Assembly (NCBI GenBank): GCA_028023455.1
Contig: JAQFVV010012398.1
Location: 8,456,682 to 8,520,681 of the forward strand
Length of the DNA stretch: 64,000 nucleotides
Reading direction: 5' to 3'
Source of the DNA: Epiperipatus broadwayi
Lineage: Eukaryota > Onychophora > Udeonychophora > Euonychophora > Peripatidae
The translations under genes and the position numbers were made by a program. The notes beneath the pieces were generated by a model. It worked only from the letters and a program-made list of their open reading frames with translations. It did no database searches and was not told the origin of the DNA. Position 1 is the stretch's first letter. The number at the start of each line of letters is the position of its first letter. Positions 24,546 through 36,976 of this stretch are shown piece after piece.

Positions 24546-25724
24546 TAATCCAGCCCACTAACAAAGCAGAGAAGACAATGAGACATCTATTAACTATGAC
24601 TAAACTAAAATATATATAAACATGGCTGTACTTTTGGAAGTGGAGAAAAGAAGAATTCAAACTACTCAGACAAGTTGGATAATAAAAATATAGTTTAATA
24701 TAATGACAAATTATTATACATTATGACTTAATTATATACATTAGTGTGTGCATGAATGAGCAAGCAGAATACCAAGTGGTAGAGGATTACATAGTCTCAT
24801 TCACGCTATTATTTCTCATATGCTCTTAGCTAAATAATATATTATAAATAAGCACACATCTTTGGTGAGTCCAATATTAAGATGCAAATCGATTATTAGA
24901 AAGAATTTACATAAAATTGCTATTAATGCTTTGGGTTACGGTTCTGAAACATGATGACTAACATTATTTCAGGGAGCATTCCAAGATTCATTACAGATAT
25001 AATACAAACTATTTTCATGCCATTACGATCATGAAAATAAATAAATTACATTTGAAAACATATTTGATTATATAACAAAATACTTAATGAAACTTCTTTT
25101 AATTAGTGCTGGTAAGAAGAACGCTTTATTTTCCCCAAGGCATATAGATACTCGTATATACAGAAATAAGTTACGATGGTGGGATTGTATAGGACTGAAA
25201 TAAATTTATTTAATAAATCTAGAAGTAGTTGGCATTTATATATACACCTGGGTCTCGTTTTATGCAGTAGATAAGTTCATCAGAAAATGCGCACAAAAGA
25301 AATCGCACAAAAATAGACTTAACTTACCTTGAAAAATGGGGATAGGGGTTGTAATTTTCAGAAATCACATAAAAGCAAAGCAAGAAGGAAAAATTACTTT
25401 AAAATTTGCATTAAAAAAATAAGGAAATAAAGTATGACTAATAAAAAATTTCAAATATTTGAAAAAAAATAATACAAGACAAATTTTTTTTACTTTTTTT
25501 ATTAACTACAGTATTTAATTTTACATTTTTTCAAACATATTTTAATCATTAGTGGTTATTTGGCTATTTGACAATATGCGTTCATTTGTGAACTGTTAAG
25601 AAATCAGATTCGTCATGTGACATACAACTAGCGTCACTTTCAGTCTTGAGCTGTGTTAATGGTTTTTTGTTTCTATATTAAAAAAATAAGATCGTAATCA
25701 AAACAAAAAGATTATAGATTATCA
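24546..25724. other. AT-rich intergenic, no gene seen
   Basis: Short frames only. The stretch 24,920-25,200 is less repetitive than its surroundings but does not translate into anything I recognise. Confidence 0.5.
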
Positions 25725-27835
25725 TTAGAAAGATTATTTGGTGCAAATTTAGTATGTGATCTCTGCCATTTTGAATTTTAAAAATAGCCAAAAACATCAT
25801 CTGACACATCTAAGCAATAAAAAACTACGCGAAAACAGAAAAAATTTAGAACTCAAGTCATGTGACTTGGAAAAATCTGCCAAAATGCACAGTTTAAAAA
25901 AAAAAAAAAAAAGCAAAAACACGAAAAATTAACATTTTCTCATTTTAAATTATAAATCAAACAATTTATATATAGAGAGAGCAAGATTACTATATTTAAA
26001 TCTTAATCAATAAATGCTAGTTATTACTGCCTAAAAAAGTACTCGGTAGCATTTTGATGTAGCTGATATGTGATATCTAAGGCACCCCCTCCCCCTTATA
26101 CAAATTAAAGTAATATATAGGCGATATATATATATTTCACACAAATAAAATTATGAGTGCGTAAAATAAACAAATAAATGAAATACGATAAATAAATAAA
26201 TGGCTAGTATTTTTGAAGGAATACCTTGCAAAGTAAAACTGTTGCTATAAGAAATGCAAAGTGTATGCAAATTTAGCACACAGCTTTGATAATGAAGGTG
26301 AATAAACCCAATAGCCATTTATTTATTTATCATATTTCATTTATTTGTTTTCTTTATGCACTCATAATTTTATTTGTGTGAAATATATATCTAATATATA
26401 TTACTCATTACGAACACAGACACAAAGCGATTATTAATTAAAATAAATATTTTTTAAATAAAATAAAATAAAATATTTACATTTATTTAAAATATGTTTT
26501 TGTTTTCCTTTGTTGGCAGTAAAACTCATTTCAATGTTAATAGATATACAGATTATAGTGACATAATCAAGAGTAGATCTGATATAGATGAAATGCAAAT
26601 GAAGACTTTAATGAGTTTTATCTTCTTATACTTTAATGCGTAGATATGTTTGTGTACAAGTAAGCTGTATATAACTAACTTTAATAGTGACTGGGGTAAT
26701 ATTTATATGTACATCAGCAAATAGTAAGAGGCTTAATATGCCTTATTCGGTTCTTCCCATCATATCAAGAAAGTTACTTTTTAATTCTCAGAATTTGTAT
26801 ATAAAATAATTATAGAGTGGTTTGCGTATTTTTCTAAACATTTTTTAAGTTATTTGTTGAGGTATGATTTTGCACAATCATATATACGCGTTAAAATATA
26901 AGAAGATAAAACTCATTAAAGTCTTCATTTGTATTTCATCTATATCAGATCTACTCTTGATTGTGTCACCATAATCTGTATATCTATTAACATTGAAATG
27001 AGTTTTACTACCAACAAAGGAAAACAAAAACATATTTTAAATAATTGCAAGTATTTTATTATATTTTTTTAAAAATATATTTATTTTAATTAATAATCAC
27101 TTTGTGTCTGTGTTTGTAATGAGTAATATATATTAGATATATATTTCAACAAATAAAATTATGAGTGCGTAAAGAAAACAAATAAATGAAATATAATAAA
27201 TAAATAAATGGCTATTGGGTTTATTTACCTTCATTATCAAAGCTGTGTGCTAAATTTGCATACATTTTGCATTTCTTATAGCAACAGTTTTACTTTGCAA
27301 TTCATTTAGCCACAGCTTTGATAATGAAGGTATTCCTTCAAAAATACTAGCCATTTATTTATTTATCGTATTTCATTTATTTGTTTATTTTACGCACTCA
27401 TAATTTTATTTGTGTGAAATATATATATATCGCATATATATTACTTTAATTTGTATAAGGGGGAGGGGGTGTCTTAGATATCACATATCAGCCACATCAA
27501 AATGCTACCAAGTACTTTTTTAGGCAATAATAACTAGCATTTATTGATTAAGATTTAAATATAGTAATCTTGCTCTCTCTATATATAAATTATTTGATTT
27601 ATAATTTAAAATGAGAAAATGTTAATTTTTTGTGTTTTTGCTTTTTTTTTTTTTTTAACTGTGCATTTTGGCGGGTTTTTCCAAGTCACGTGATTCAAGT
27701 TCTAAATTTTTTCTGCTTTCGCGTAGTTTTTTATCACTTAGATGTGTCAAACGATGTTTTTGGCTATTCTTGAAATTCAAAATGGCAGAGATCGCGTACT
27801 AAATTTGCACCCACATATAATTTATCTACAAAAGA
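25725..27835. repeat. Large compound palindrome, arms about 0.95 kb
   Basis: The left arm, about 25,725-26,655, is mirrored by the right arm, about 26,885-27,835, around a 230 bp centre. Matching blocks include GTGCAAATTTAGTA at the outer ends, CACCCCCTCCCCCTTATAC with its mirror, and GAGTAGATCTGATATAGATG with its mirror. Each arm contains its own inner inverted repeat: at 26,130-26,200 and 26,315-26,390 the block with AATAAAATTATGAGTGCG faces its complement. So the structure is nested, a palindrome of hairpins. I see no transposase or RT. It could be a foldback transposon or an inverted dimer of a non-autonomous element. Confidence 0.88.
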
Positions 27836-28139
27836 TGTCAGCATTTAGTTTTCAATAAAAATAATTAACAAAAAAAGTAGAATAATGAATTTACTAAAAT
27901 AACAATATAGTAACAAATCAAAAGAGAAAAAGAAAGATTAACTTTATTATTGACTAAATTGTGCAAGATAAGAAAATGTCTGAAAAATAGTTCACAATGA
28001 GACTTATTCACATAAGTGAGCATGTGAAATTTATTTTTCATTATTTATTTGATGTTATTTCTTAAAATGTATAACTGAAACTGTGCGTTTATAAATCCAG
28101 AAGAAGGGAAATTATTTATTTTTCTATGATAATGTAAAT

Positions 28140-30700
28140 GGTCAGCTTAATATAATTTAACTGATTTGGGTGCCACCCAACAATTCTTTCAAGAAATACC
28201 CAGGCATAGATATCCTCTTTATATTAATAGAATTAGGAGATATTTCCCCTTAAAAATACAATGATGGTGACCACTGCATAGCCTATTATTTATAATACAA
28301 TGCCAAATAATGTAGAACAAGAAAAATGAACATGGAAAGACAATTTATATATAAAGAAGTTAAACACATATTATTTAAACAAAAACCAGAACAATAATTT
28401 ATTTGCAAGTATTATAATTGTCATCAAATATATTATCTCTATTTTTTACAATACATATACTTCCATCACTGATTATATAATATCAGGAATTCATTAAATA
28501 ACATATTATTAGTACTTAAAAGTTTTTCTTATAATTTAATTGCCTTATTGTTATCATTTAATTTAATATATTTACTTGAATCATAATAATTTATTTAATA
28601 ATCATTTCTCAACTATCTCTTAACTTATAATACCCATGCTCATACTGGAGAACAAATACAAAAATTATACTAACAAACGTATTTTCAATAAAATATCCAA
28701 GGTTTATCTTGATTGATTTTAAAATATTAATCTTTTAATCACATATTATAATATCAAAATAATTATATGATCAAGTACACTTGCTGTTAAATAAAATTCC
28801 TAGGATTGAAATGTCATAGAAATAATGGCAACCTTCACAAATATAATACATTAATCGAGCTATCCATGGCTTCATAGCTGAATCACACACATATATCGAG
28901 TATAAGATTATTATACCAAAAGCATATAACTTTTGGTAAATCAATATACAATATAATAATGATTGTAAGGAATGTCCATTTCTGTTGAACTTCCTTTTAA
29001 ACAATAATTACAATTTAATTCCTAGAGCTAAGTCTCTTGAATCTTATATCGAATTTATGAAACTATGAATACATTCATCACATAGAGAAAGAATATTTTA
29101 ATCATTTAAACTGACAAACTAAACAACTGCATTTATAAGTTCTAATGAATATGAAATATAATTCACAATAATTAATATCAGGGTTAACTAATCCAAGAAC
29201 TGAATTTTGTATTATATTATAACACATCGAACACTTCTTTTAACAAAACATTTCCTTCCTCTTTTAATGAATCAATTAATTCGACTATCATAAACACATA
29301 AATAGTTATTCTAAATAAATTTTATTTAAAGGATAGATTAGGATACAAGCAGTTTGTTTACCTTATTACAGTGTTTGATATAAAATCATTGATTATTAAT
29401 ATATAAAACTAAATTAAACTGTATGGAAAGTGTATAGTGATTGTTCTGGTTGAAAGTGTGTAACAGTTAGTGCCTTGGTATTTGAAAAAGCTTCCACGTT
29501 TCTTCATGGATGAACTTGGATAATTTATATCTAATAAAATGAAATTATCTATAATTAATATATTTTAAAAAGTCATTATAAAATAAATCTTAAAATAATT
29601 AATATTTTGGAATATCAGTTTAATCGATAAACAAGCAAATTCTTTTAAGCTTTACATATGAATATCAACAGAAACATAATGTTTTATAGCCAAAGTTCTC
29701 TTTACATTCCATTATGAGAATTTCTATATAGACTAATATTTATTTCTTGATTGTATTCATTAATTTATTTATTTTATTATCACATTTCTTTTTCCCAAGA
29801 TACACTACTGTATTTTATTAGTTTCCTAGACAGCTGATAATTTTTCTCCTCTGATATGCAGTTCTTTTTATAGCACATTTTAAATAAAGAAACATTTGAT
29901 GTTTAGGATTTTTTTGTACATGTTGAATAGAGATTCATTTAAAATATCTCGATTAGTGTCTTTAGTGTGGATTCAGGGCAGACTTCAGTCCAGCCAGTGA
30001 TTTTCTTTTTTTAAATGATGATAATCATAATAGTATAATAGAAGAATGAAGCACATATAAAAGAAATATCAGGAATAACCTTTTCAAGAAAAAACATGTT
30101 ATATATATATTATAGACTCTTGTTTATAAAACCTTGATGACCTCTTTATTTCACTTAACCTAGCCGACCTCAATTTACTTTAATTACATTTCATTTTCAA
30201 ATTACCATAATTATTTAATTGATTTAATTTTTGCCTTGCTTTCAAATCTACTATCTCCAAGTTCAAAATACGACTTCAAATTAAAACCATTCTTAATCTT
30301 TTAATTATTTTATTTTTAATCTATTTTCTGACCTAATAATGATGTTTTTGTATTAAACAACTCATTCACATTTGAATTTTAATATACATTGTTTAAATGC
30401 ATCTTTCTAATTATAAATTTTAATCTTTGATTTAAAAAAAAAGCTTTACTGTTTTATTTTATTATTTAATTTCTCTTAAATTTAATCTCCTATAATAAAA
30501 CCTATTACATTATTTAGAATTATTTAAAAATATAGTATTATCTCGTATAAAATTTCAACTCACCATATTATTTTTACACTTAATAATTTATTCTAAGCTA
30601 TTTTTGTTTTATTATATAATTTTCCTTATGCTATTTTTATTAAATATCCTCACAGCAATTAAAAACTAGCCTACTGCCACTTGGAAGATCACATGACTGT
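28140..30700 (+). repeat. Segmental duplication, copy 1
   Basis: Colinear with 32,066-36,976. Anchors include GTCAGCTTAATATA at 28,141, AACAATAATTTATTTGCAA near 28,391, CTTTTAAACAATAATTAC near 28,993, TTTAAACTGACAAACTAAA near 29,104, AATATCAGTTTAATCGATAA near 29,612, TCCTCTGATATGCAG near 29,848, AACCTTGATGACCTCTTTATT near 30,130 and CTACTGCCACTTGGAAGATCA near 30,671. It lacks the three insertions found in copy 2 and so shows the empty sites. It has about 200 bp of its own near 29,310-29,515. Confidence 0.85.
29780..29995 (-). pseudogene. Decayed reading frame shared by both duplication copies (copy 1)
   Basis: The minus strand keeps the pieces KENHWL, TLIEIF and NCISEEKN, in the same order as in copy 2 (36,112-36,335) but with stops between them. 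I do not recognise a family. The shared peptide NCISEEKN and the matching start suggest both descend from one coding segment. Confidence 0.4.
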
Positions 30701-30960
30701 GCTACGAAAATGCCATTATTTATTTTATATTCTCAAACTTGAAAATAAAAAAACAATAACAAATGAGTATACTTGTATTAATTTTTTTATCCATCTCGCA
30801 TTTTGTAAGCTTTATTCAGCTTATTGGTCATTCATGTAAGGCTTCTTTATTCTGAATTGAGGTTGTTCTTTACCTAGGGCTTCTCTCTTCAGAAGTAATT
30901 TTGGAGATTTATCTGTCGTGTGACAATTTTACCTTTTTTCTCCCTTGTGCTAAACAAAAC

Positions 30961-31740
30961 TTATGCCCAGAGATATACTTCATATTTCTTCTGATCAATT
31001 CCTTCTAAATCGTATATAATAATATGCATAACAAATATAAAAATGTTCTCATGAATAAACTTATTGTTTAATTCAAGCTGTTGAATTTTTTTATCCAATG
31101 AATGGATCAGTTTGAATTGCATTGTTTGTCCTTTTATTATTTTTTCATACCATTGTTTTGAGTCATCTATTCTTTGTTTTCATCAGGTTTATCATTTACC
31201 AGTTGATCTTTTAATTTTATCTGTTCTTGTTCAATTTCTTTGACATATTTTACTTTATGTTTTTCTTGTTGTTTTAACTCTTCATGCTTATCTTCTAACA
31301 TCTGCTCAACTATATTATCGGTTCTTGCATAATTTTATCACTTGCTCCAATTATCTTGAACCATCTTCCAGGTCTAGTTTTAATCAAACTTGTTCATCCT
31401 CTATCATTTGATCCATTGTTGCTACTTCAAGTGTATTTGTTTATTTTTTTATCTTTTTCTCTAATTGCTTCAGATAACTTATCTTTTGTTTTAATTCATC
31501 TGTTTTCTCCTCTGTTGTTTCATCTCTTTTTATGATTTTAGTTTTTGATTTAATTTTGATTGAAATATTTTTTTTTATCATCCATCTTTAGCTTGAAATG
31601 AAGTTTTGTATTTAATTTAATCAGCTTTTATCCAATTTCTATCTGTTTTAATAAATAGCTGAACATCTACATTATATCTGACTCTGATGGTGTTGGAATT
31701 TTTATCTTTTCACTATTATCTTTTTTGTTGACTGAATATT
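30961..31740 (-). pseudogene. Decayed coiled-coil protein gene, unknown family
   Basis: The minus strand gives a string of Lys/Glu/Gln-rich segments separated by stops and frameshifts: DNSEKIKIPTPSESDIM, KSKTKIIKRDETTEEKTDEL, KQKISYLKQLEKKIKK, TLEVATMDQMIEDEQV, EQMLEDKHEELKQQEKHK, YVKEIEQEQIKLKDQL, then QWYEKIIKGQTMQF, SLDKKIQQLELNNKFIHENI and DLEGIDQKKYEVYLWA with a stop at the end. The heptad-like spacing of Leu/Ile with charged residues indicates a long coiled coil. Successive frames join in a single direction, which noise would not do. It lies between the two duplication copies and has no partner after copy 2. It could be a dead host gene or a structural protein of a mobile element. Confidence 0.55.
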
Positions 31741-32879
31741 ATTTTTACTTTGTAAAAAAACACATTATTTCAATATATTTATTTGGATTTACTATCAATT
31801 GCATTACATTGTCACATGAATCAATCAAAACTTACTAAGTACTTAAATGTTATTTTCTGTCTACACCTTCTCTCTCTTGCATTGATTATTTTATTACTAT
31901 ATACAAAAAAAATATTATCTGGTCATCCATGCCATACATCCAAAATAGACAAATGGGTTTATATTATATCTATTTAATCCTATCCCACATGTGTGAAAAT
32001 GCACTAATAGTATTGATGTCCACCATGGATATTGAAAAATTTACAAAGAGTATGTATCTTCACTTGGTCAGCTTGATATAGTTTAATTAATTCAGGCATC
32101 AGCTGACAATACTCTCATATTATATCTAGGCACTTATACTTTACTTTTTTTGCTAATAGAATTAGGAGAAATTTTTTCTTAAAATGTGATGGTGATGATC
32201 ATTGCATGACCTACTATTTATAATACTAGGCCAAATCAGATAGAACATGAGTTAATCCTGAAGATATTGGCCAAACAATTTATATATAAAAATATAAAAA
32301 ATACCCTATTTAAACAAATAACAAAATAATAATTTATTTAGAACTATTATTATTAATATAAAATATATTTACCCTTTTGTTAAAATACATGTTCTTCCAT
32401 TAAAGATTATATAACATCAGGAATTCATTAAATGGTATTAATACTTGAATTTTTTTTATAATTTAACTGCCTTTATGGTTACTATTTAGTTTAATAGATT
32501 TAATTGAATGGCAACAATTTATTTAATAGTGATTTTGCAACTATTTATTAACTTATGATTTACATGCAAATGATGGGGAAGAAATATGAAATAAAATTAT
32601 ACTAAATATTATATTTTCTGTAAAATGTCTAAGGTTTATCTTGATTAATTTCTTTAAATTATACATTATATTATCAACAAAATGATATGATCAAGCACAC
32701 TTGCTTTTAAATAAAATCCCCAAATCTTTAAAACTTTGGAGACAATCCTATGTGTGCTAACCCTAACTAATATAGTACATTCATTCAGCTATATTTAGCT
32801 TCATAGATAAGTCATACACATATATTTATTTTAGAATCATTATACCAAGTGCACACCAGTATAACTTTGGGGCTGAGTT

Positions 32880-33520
32880 TAATTTAAAGTTTAAATTAAA
32901 TTCAGCAAAGAGAATAAATTCCCCTTCCCCAGACTATGGCTTAAGAGCACTATAAATGTTGAACAAAGAATCAGAAATAGAAAGATTCCACCTAGTCCAA
33001 GGGTTCTAATGTTTACAAACATACCTTGGCAACATTGTTGGTAATTCAGAGTGAAACTAATTTTTAACCACATGGAATATGGCAATAAGATTTATTAAAC
33101 TGATAATCAATTATTCAAGACTGAAAACAGATTAACACCTTGATTGTAATAATTAAATAAGATTTAATGTGTAAACTTTAAATTAAATATAACTCCATCT
33201 GTATGTAAACAAAGAACATAAAATGATCTCCCCAGACTATCACTTGAAAGCACTCTAAATGTTAAACAAAGGATAATGAATAGAATGCTATATCCAGTCT
33301 TGTATAATTGATTATGAGTTTAATAACTTTTAAGTGCCATATTCCATTTAGGTAATAAATTAATTACACTCTGAATTACCAACAATGTTGTCAAAGGTGT
33401 TCTTATAAACATTAGAGCCCCAACAAATTTGTTCTATTCTTGATTTTTTGTACAACATTTAGAGTGATTTTAAGTCACAACCTGGGGGAGAGTGATTTAT
33501 TCTCTTTGTTTACATAGACA
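32880..33520. mobile_element. Foldback element inserted in duplication copy 2
   Basis: An inverted repeat: AAAGAGAATAAATTCCCC with CCCAGACTATGGCTTAAGAGC on the left is mirrored by GTGATTTTAAGTCAC, CTGGGGGAGAG and TTATTCTCTTTG on the right. An inner mirrored block carries AACATTGTTGGTAATTCAGAG and its complement. Copy 1 of the duplication runs straight across the site (28,935-28,985), so this is an insertion of about 640 bp. No coding capacity. Confidence 0.8.
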
Positions 33521-33584
33521 CTATAATAATAGCACTAAGAAATGTCTTTTTTAGACATGATTCCCTTTTAAACAACAATTGCAA

Positions 33585-33682
33585 GTCAAGTGTTGGTGGT
33601 CGAGTGGTCAGCACAAGCCTTACAAGCAGTTGTCCCATGTTCGTGGGTTCACTTCCCAGCCTATGCTTTGACACATAAAAAA
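33585..33682 (+). mobile_element. Mini-SINE, tRNA-derived, with target duplication
   Basis: A 98 bp element starting GTCAAGTGTTGGTGGTCGAG: A box TGGTCGAGTGGTCAGC, B box GGGTTCACTTCCC, then the tail CTTTGACACATAAAAAAA. It is flanked by AAACAACAATTGCAA (33,570-33,584) and AAACAATAATTGCAA (33,683-33,697), a 15 bp target duplication with one difference. Duplication copy 1 has a single uninterrupted AAACAATAATTACAA at 28,998, the empty site. The family recurs at 49,189 and 52,044. Confidence 0.9.
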
Positions 33683-33899
33683 AAACAATAATTGCAATTT
33701 ACTCGATGTGGTTTTATTGAATCCTACCTTGAATTTATGAACCTGTGGAATATATTCATCACATAGATATAGTATATTTTAATCATTTAAACTAACAAAC
33801 TAAATAATAGCACTTATAAGTTCTAATGCATATAAATATAATTAATGATAATTAATGTAAGAATTAATTCATGTACAAGATAAACTTGATCATTTAAAA

Positions 33900-35826
33900 T
33901 AACAAGCAGTTTTGTTTAACTACAGCTGTCATACCACAGATTAGCACTTATTATTTCTAATATTTGGACACTTCACCTTAAATATTTTCACATGCATGCA
34001 CACCCTGTGTATTTTAAATGATTATTGCATCATTGGTTATTTTATTTACTGACAATTTCAATATGAGAAGACATATTTTAAAGAATAATATTTTAACTAA
34101 TCTTACATATAAAAGAAAAGAATGAAAAAAATTTATATTCTATATATTTTAAACAGATAGAAATGGTAATACATCTATACATTGAATAACAAACAACAGT
34201 AACAAACTCTCCAGAAAATCACTAACCAATGCTTACTCATCCAATATCCCCAGACTAGTTTCTAGATTGTTATTTTCATCAATAAGGAGTTTTGGATCTG
34301 AGAGCACTGCATCTAGATCTTAGGATCTAATGCAAACCTCCAGCAACCACATCTACCTATTTAGTTAACTATAAAGTTATGAGCCTAAGGTGTTCAACAA
34401 AGCTCATTTGCTTGTAGAGTCACATAGATCTGAGCTCAGTTCAGTATCTATACATTTTGGTCCATTATAAACCACTAAAACATCACAAGATCTGTATTTT
34501 TTACACAAGCTGTTACAACAGTAGCACATTATCCATATAGTAGTGCCATCCAGTGCAATCTTTAGTGGTCAGTCGATGCAAGAAAGTTTATGCATAAAAT
34601 TTCTATCTAGTACCCATTCATTAAATATCCTCAGACTAGTTTCTAGATTGTTGCTTTTATCAGTGAGGAGCTTTAAATCTGAGGACACTGTACTTTGACC
34701 TTAGGATCTAATGGAACCCTCCATTAGCCATCTTTTACCTATTTAGTTAACTATGACTATGAGCTCAAGATGAAAACACTATAATGCTTACAAACCAAAT
34801 TCATTCATTTGTAGTATCATATATATCTAAATCCAGTTCAGTATCTATAAATTTTGGCATCTTTGGTTTCTTCAAAAACCATAAACATTATCACCCTACA
34901 CACAGAATTCATATAAAACCATTAAAACATCACATGATCACCATTTTACATACTAATCTTCTTACATCCATTGAATGCTAAGGCTTGCACTGGGTGACAC
35001 TACTTTATAGACATTTTCTTACTGTGTAAGCATAGAAAATGGTGATCATGTAATGTTTTAGTGGTTTTATACCAATTCTACCCAGAGGATGATAGTGATT
35101 GTGGTTTTTTTTTTAAAATACAAATACCAAAATGTATAGATACTGAACTGGGTTCAGATCTATATGAGTCTATATGTGAATGATCCTGGATTAAAAACAT
35201 TAGTGTTTTCATCTTGGCCTCATAGGTTTATAGTTAACTAAAAAGTTAAATTGTGGCTGTTGTAGATTTGTATTAGATCCCAACATCTAGGTGCTCTTAG
35301 TTCCAAGGCTCCTCACTGATGAAAGTCACACATAATGTTTTAATGGTTTTATATCAATTCTACCCAGAGGATGATAGTGATTGTATGTGTTTTTTTAAAA
35401 TACAAATACTAAAATGTATAGATACTGAACTGGGTTCAGATCTATATGACTCCATAATTGAATGAGCCTGGATTAAAAACATTATTGTGTTTTCATCTTG
35501 GCCTCATAGGTTTATAGTTAACAAATAGGTAATTTGTGGTTGCTGTAGGTTTGTATTAGATCCTAACATCTAGTTGCTTTTAGTTCCAAGGTTCCTCACT
35601 GATGAAAGTCACAAACTAAAACTAGTCTCAGGATATTGGATGAGTAGATACTAGATAGAGAGTTTATGCACACATCTTTTTTCATCCATTAATTATTAAT
35701 GCTTGCACTGGGCAGCACTACTATATGAAGATTTTAATACTAATGTAATGGGTAAGCATACGGAATGGTGATCATGTGATATTTTAGTGATTTTAAACAG
35801 CAAATACTGACATTTTTTTTTTAAAT
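33900..35826. repeat. Foldback family B: inverted array of tandem 0.3-0.4 kb units
   Basis: The left arm has two tandem units (about 34,215-34,575 and 34,575-34,985) with the landmarks AATATCCCCAGACTAGTTTC, CTTAGGATCTAATG, TTCAGTATCTATACATTTTG, CATCACATGATCACCATTTT and GTGCCATCCAGTGCAA. The right arm carries the mirror units at about 35,055-35,335 and 35,336-35,775. All of it interrupts the segmental duplication, so it entered after the duplication. The first 300 bp (33,900-34,200) are not part of the array and are unassigned. No coding capacity. Confidence 0.8.
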
Positions 35827-36111
35827 TCACTTTCTCTTATAATCAGTCAATTAAATAGTTTATCATACACATATAAATAATTTACATTTAATAAAATATA
35901 ATTAAATATAATTAATATATTTTAATATATCATCATAAAATAAAATGATTAATAGTTTGCAATATCAGACTAATCTATAAACAATTTATTAAGACCTGCA
36001 GATCAATTTCAAACAACATAATATTTTCTAGTCAGGATTATCTCTACAGTTCACTGTTAGAATTATTACATGGACTAGTATTTTTTCCTTATATGGTATG
36101 CATTTATTCAT

Positions 36112-36335
36112 TTAGTTTATTGTTTCTTTTTTCAAACCACGTACTGTGCTGGCTTTTTTAATCCGTTTTTTAAACAGGTTAGAGTTTTTTTCCTCTGATA
36201 TACAATTCTGTCTAAAATGTGTTCTTGGAATTATTTGATATTTAGGCATTTTTTCTTTATGTATATTAGAGTGTTCTTTAAATAGCTTGATTAGGGTCAT
36301 CCTATGATTCCAGGGTAGACTTCAGGCAGCCAGTC
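36112..36335 (-). pseudogene. Decayed reading frame in duplication copy 2, unknown family
   Basis: The minus strand has a 62-codon frame (36,300 down to 36,112) starting MTLIKLFKEHSNIHKEKM, with NCISEEKN in the middle and a basic C-terminus (FKKRIKKASTVRGLKKE). Just upstream in another frame is ENDWLPEVYPGIIG, which continues the protein across a frameshift. The copy 1 counterpart at 29,780-29,995 is more broken. Lys/Arg-rich and probably nucleic-acid binding by composition; not recognised. The peptide is longer than chance for this AT content, and its positional conservation between copies supports real descent. Confidence 0.45.
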
Positions 36336-36976
36336 ATTTTCTTGCAACATGAATATAGCAAAAATCTAAAATAATCTTTCACTGCTATATATACTATTAA
36401 TCTCTTGCTTACAACAGCTTAATGATCTCTTTATTTTACTCAACCTAGATGATCAGTTTTCTTTAATGACATTTCTTTTTCGAATTATCATAATTATTTA
36501 AATGACTGAATTTTAACTTGTTTACAATCTCTTATCTTCAAACTCAAAATGCAACTTCAAGTTAGAATCATTCTTATTTTTTTAATTACATTATTTTTAA
36601 TAAATTTTATCTAATGATGTTATTTTTATAATAAATAATTTATACATACATGAATTAAAATACGCTTTTTTAAAGTATATTTTTCTAATTTTAAATTTTA
36701 ATCTTTGATAACAGAACTAGCTATATTGTTTTAACCTATTTTATTATTTAGTTTCTCTTCAATTTAATCATCTACAATAACATGTATTAATTATTTTAAA
36801 ATATGATTTTTAATAATCTTTTATAAAATTTCAACTCAATCTATTATTATTACCTTTAATATTTTATTCTAAGATATCTTTATTTTATTATAAAACTTAA
36901 GATTTGTATAATGCTATTTTTATTAATTATTCTCACAATTGAACACCAACCAGATTACTGCACGTGGAATATCATG

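Larger units (their letters stand above)
32066..36976 (+). repeat. Segmental duplication, copy 2, with three insertions
   Basis: Same order and orientation as 28,140-30,700 but nearly twice as long. The extra length is explained by a foldback element (about 32,880-33,520), a SINE (33,585-33,682) and a compound inverted repeat (about 33,900-35,826). Similarity resumes at 35,828 (TCAATTAAATAG, ATCATACACATATAAATAA), matching copy 1 at 29,257. It ends near AGATTACTGCACGTGGAATATC. Confidence 0.85.
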
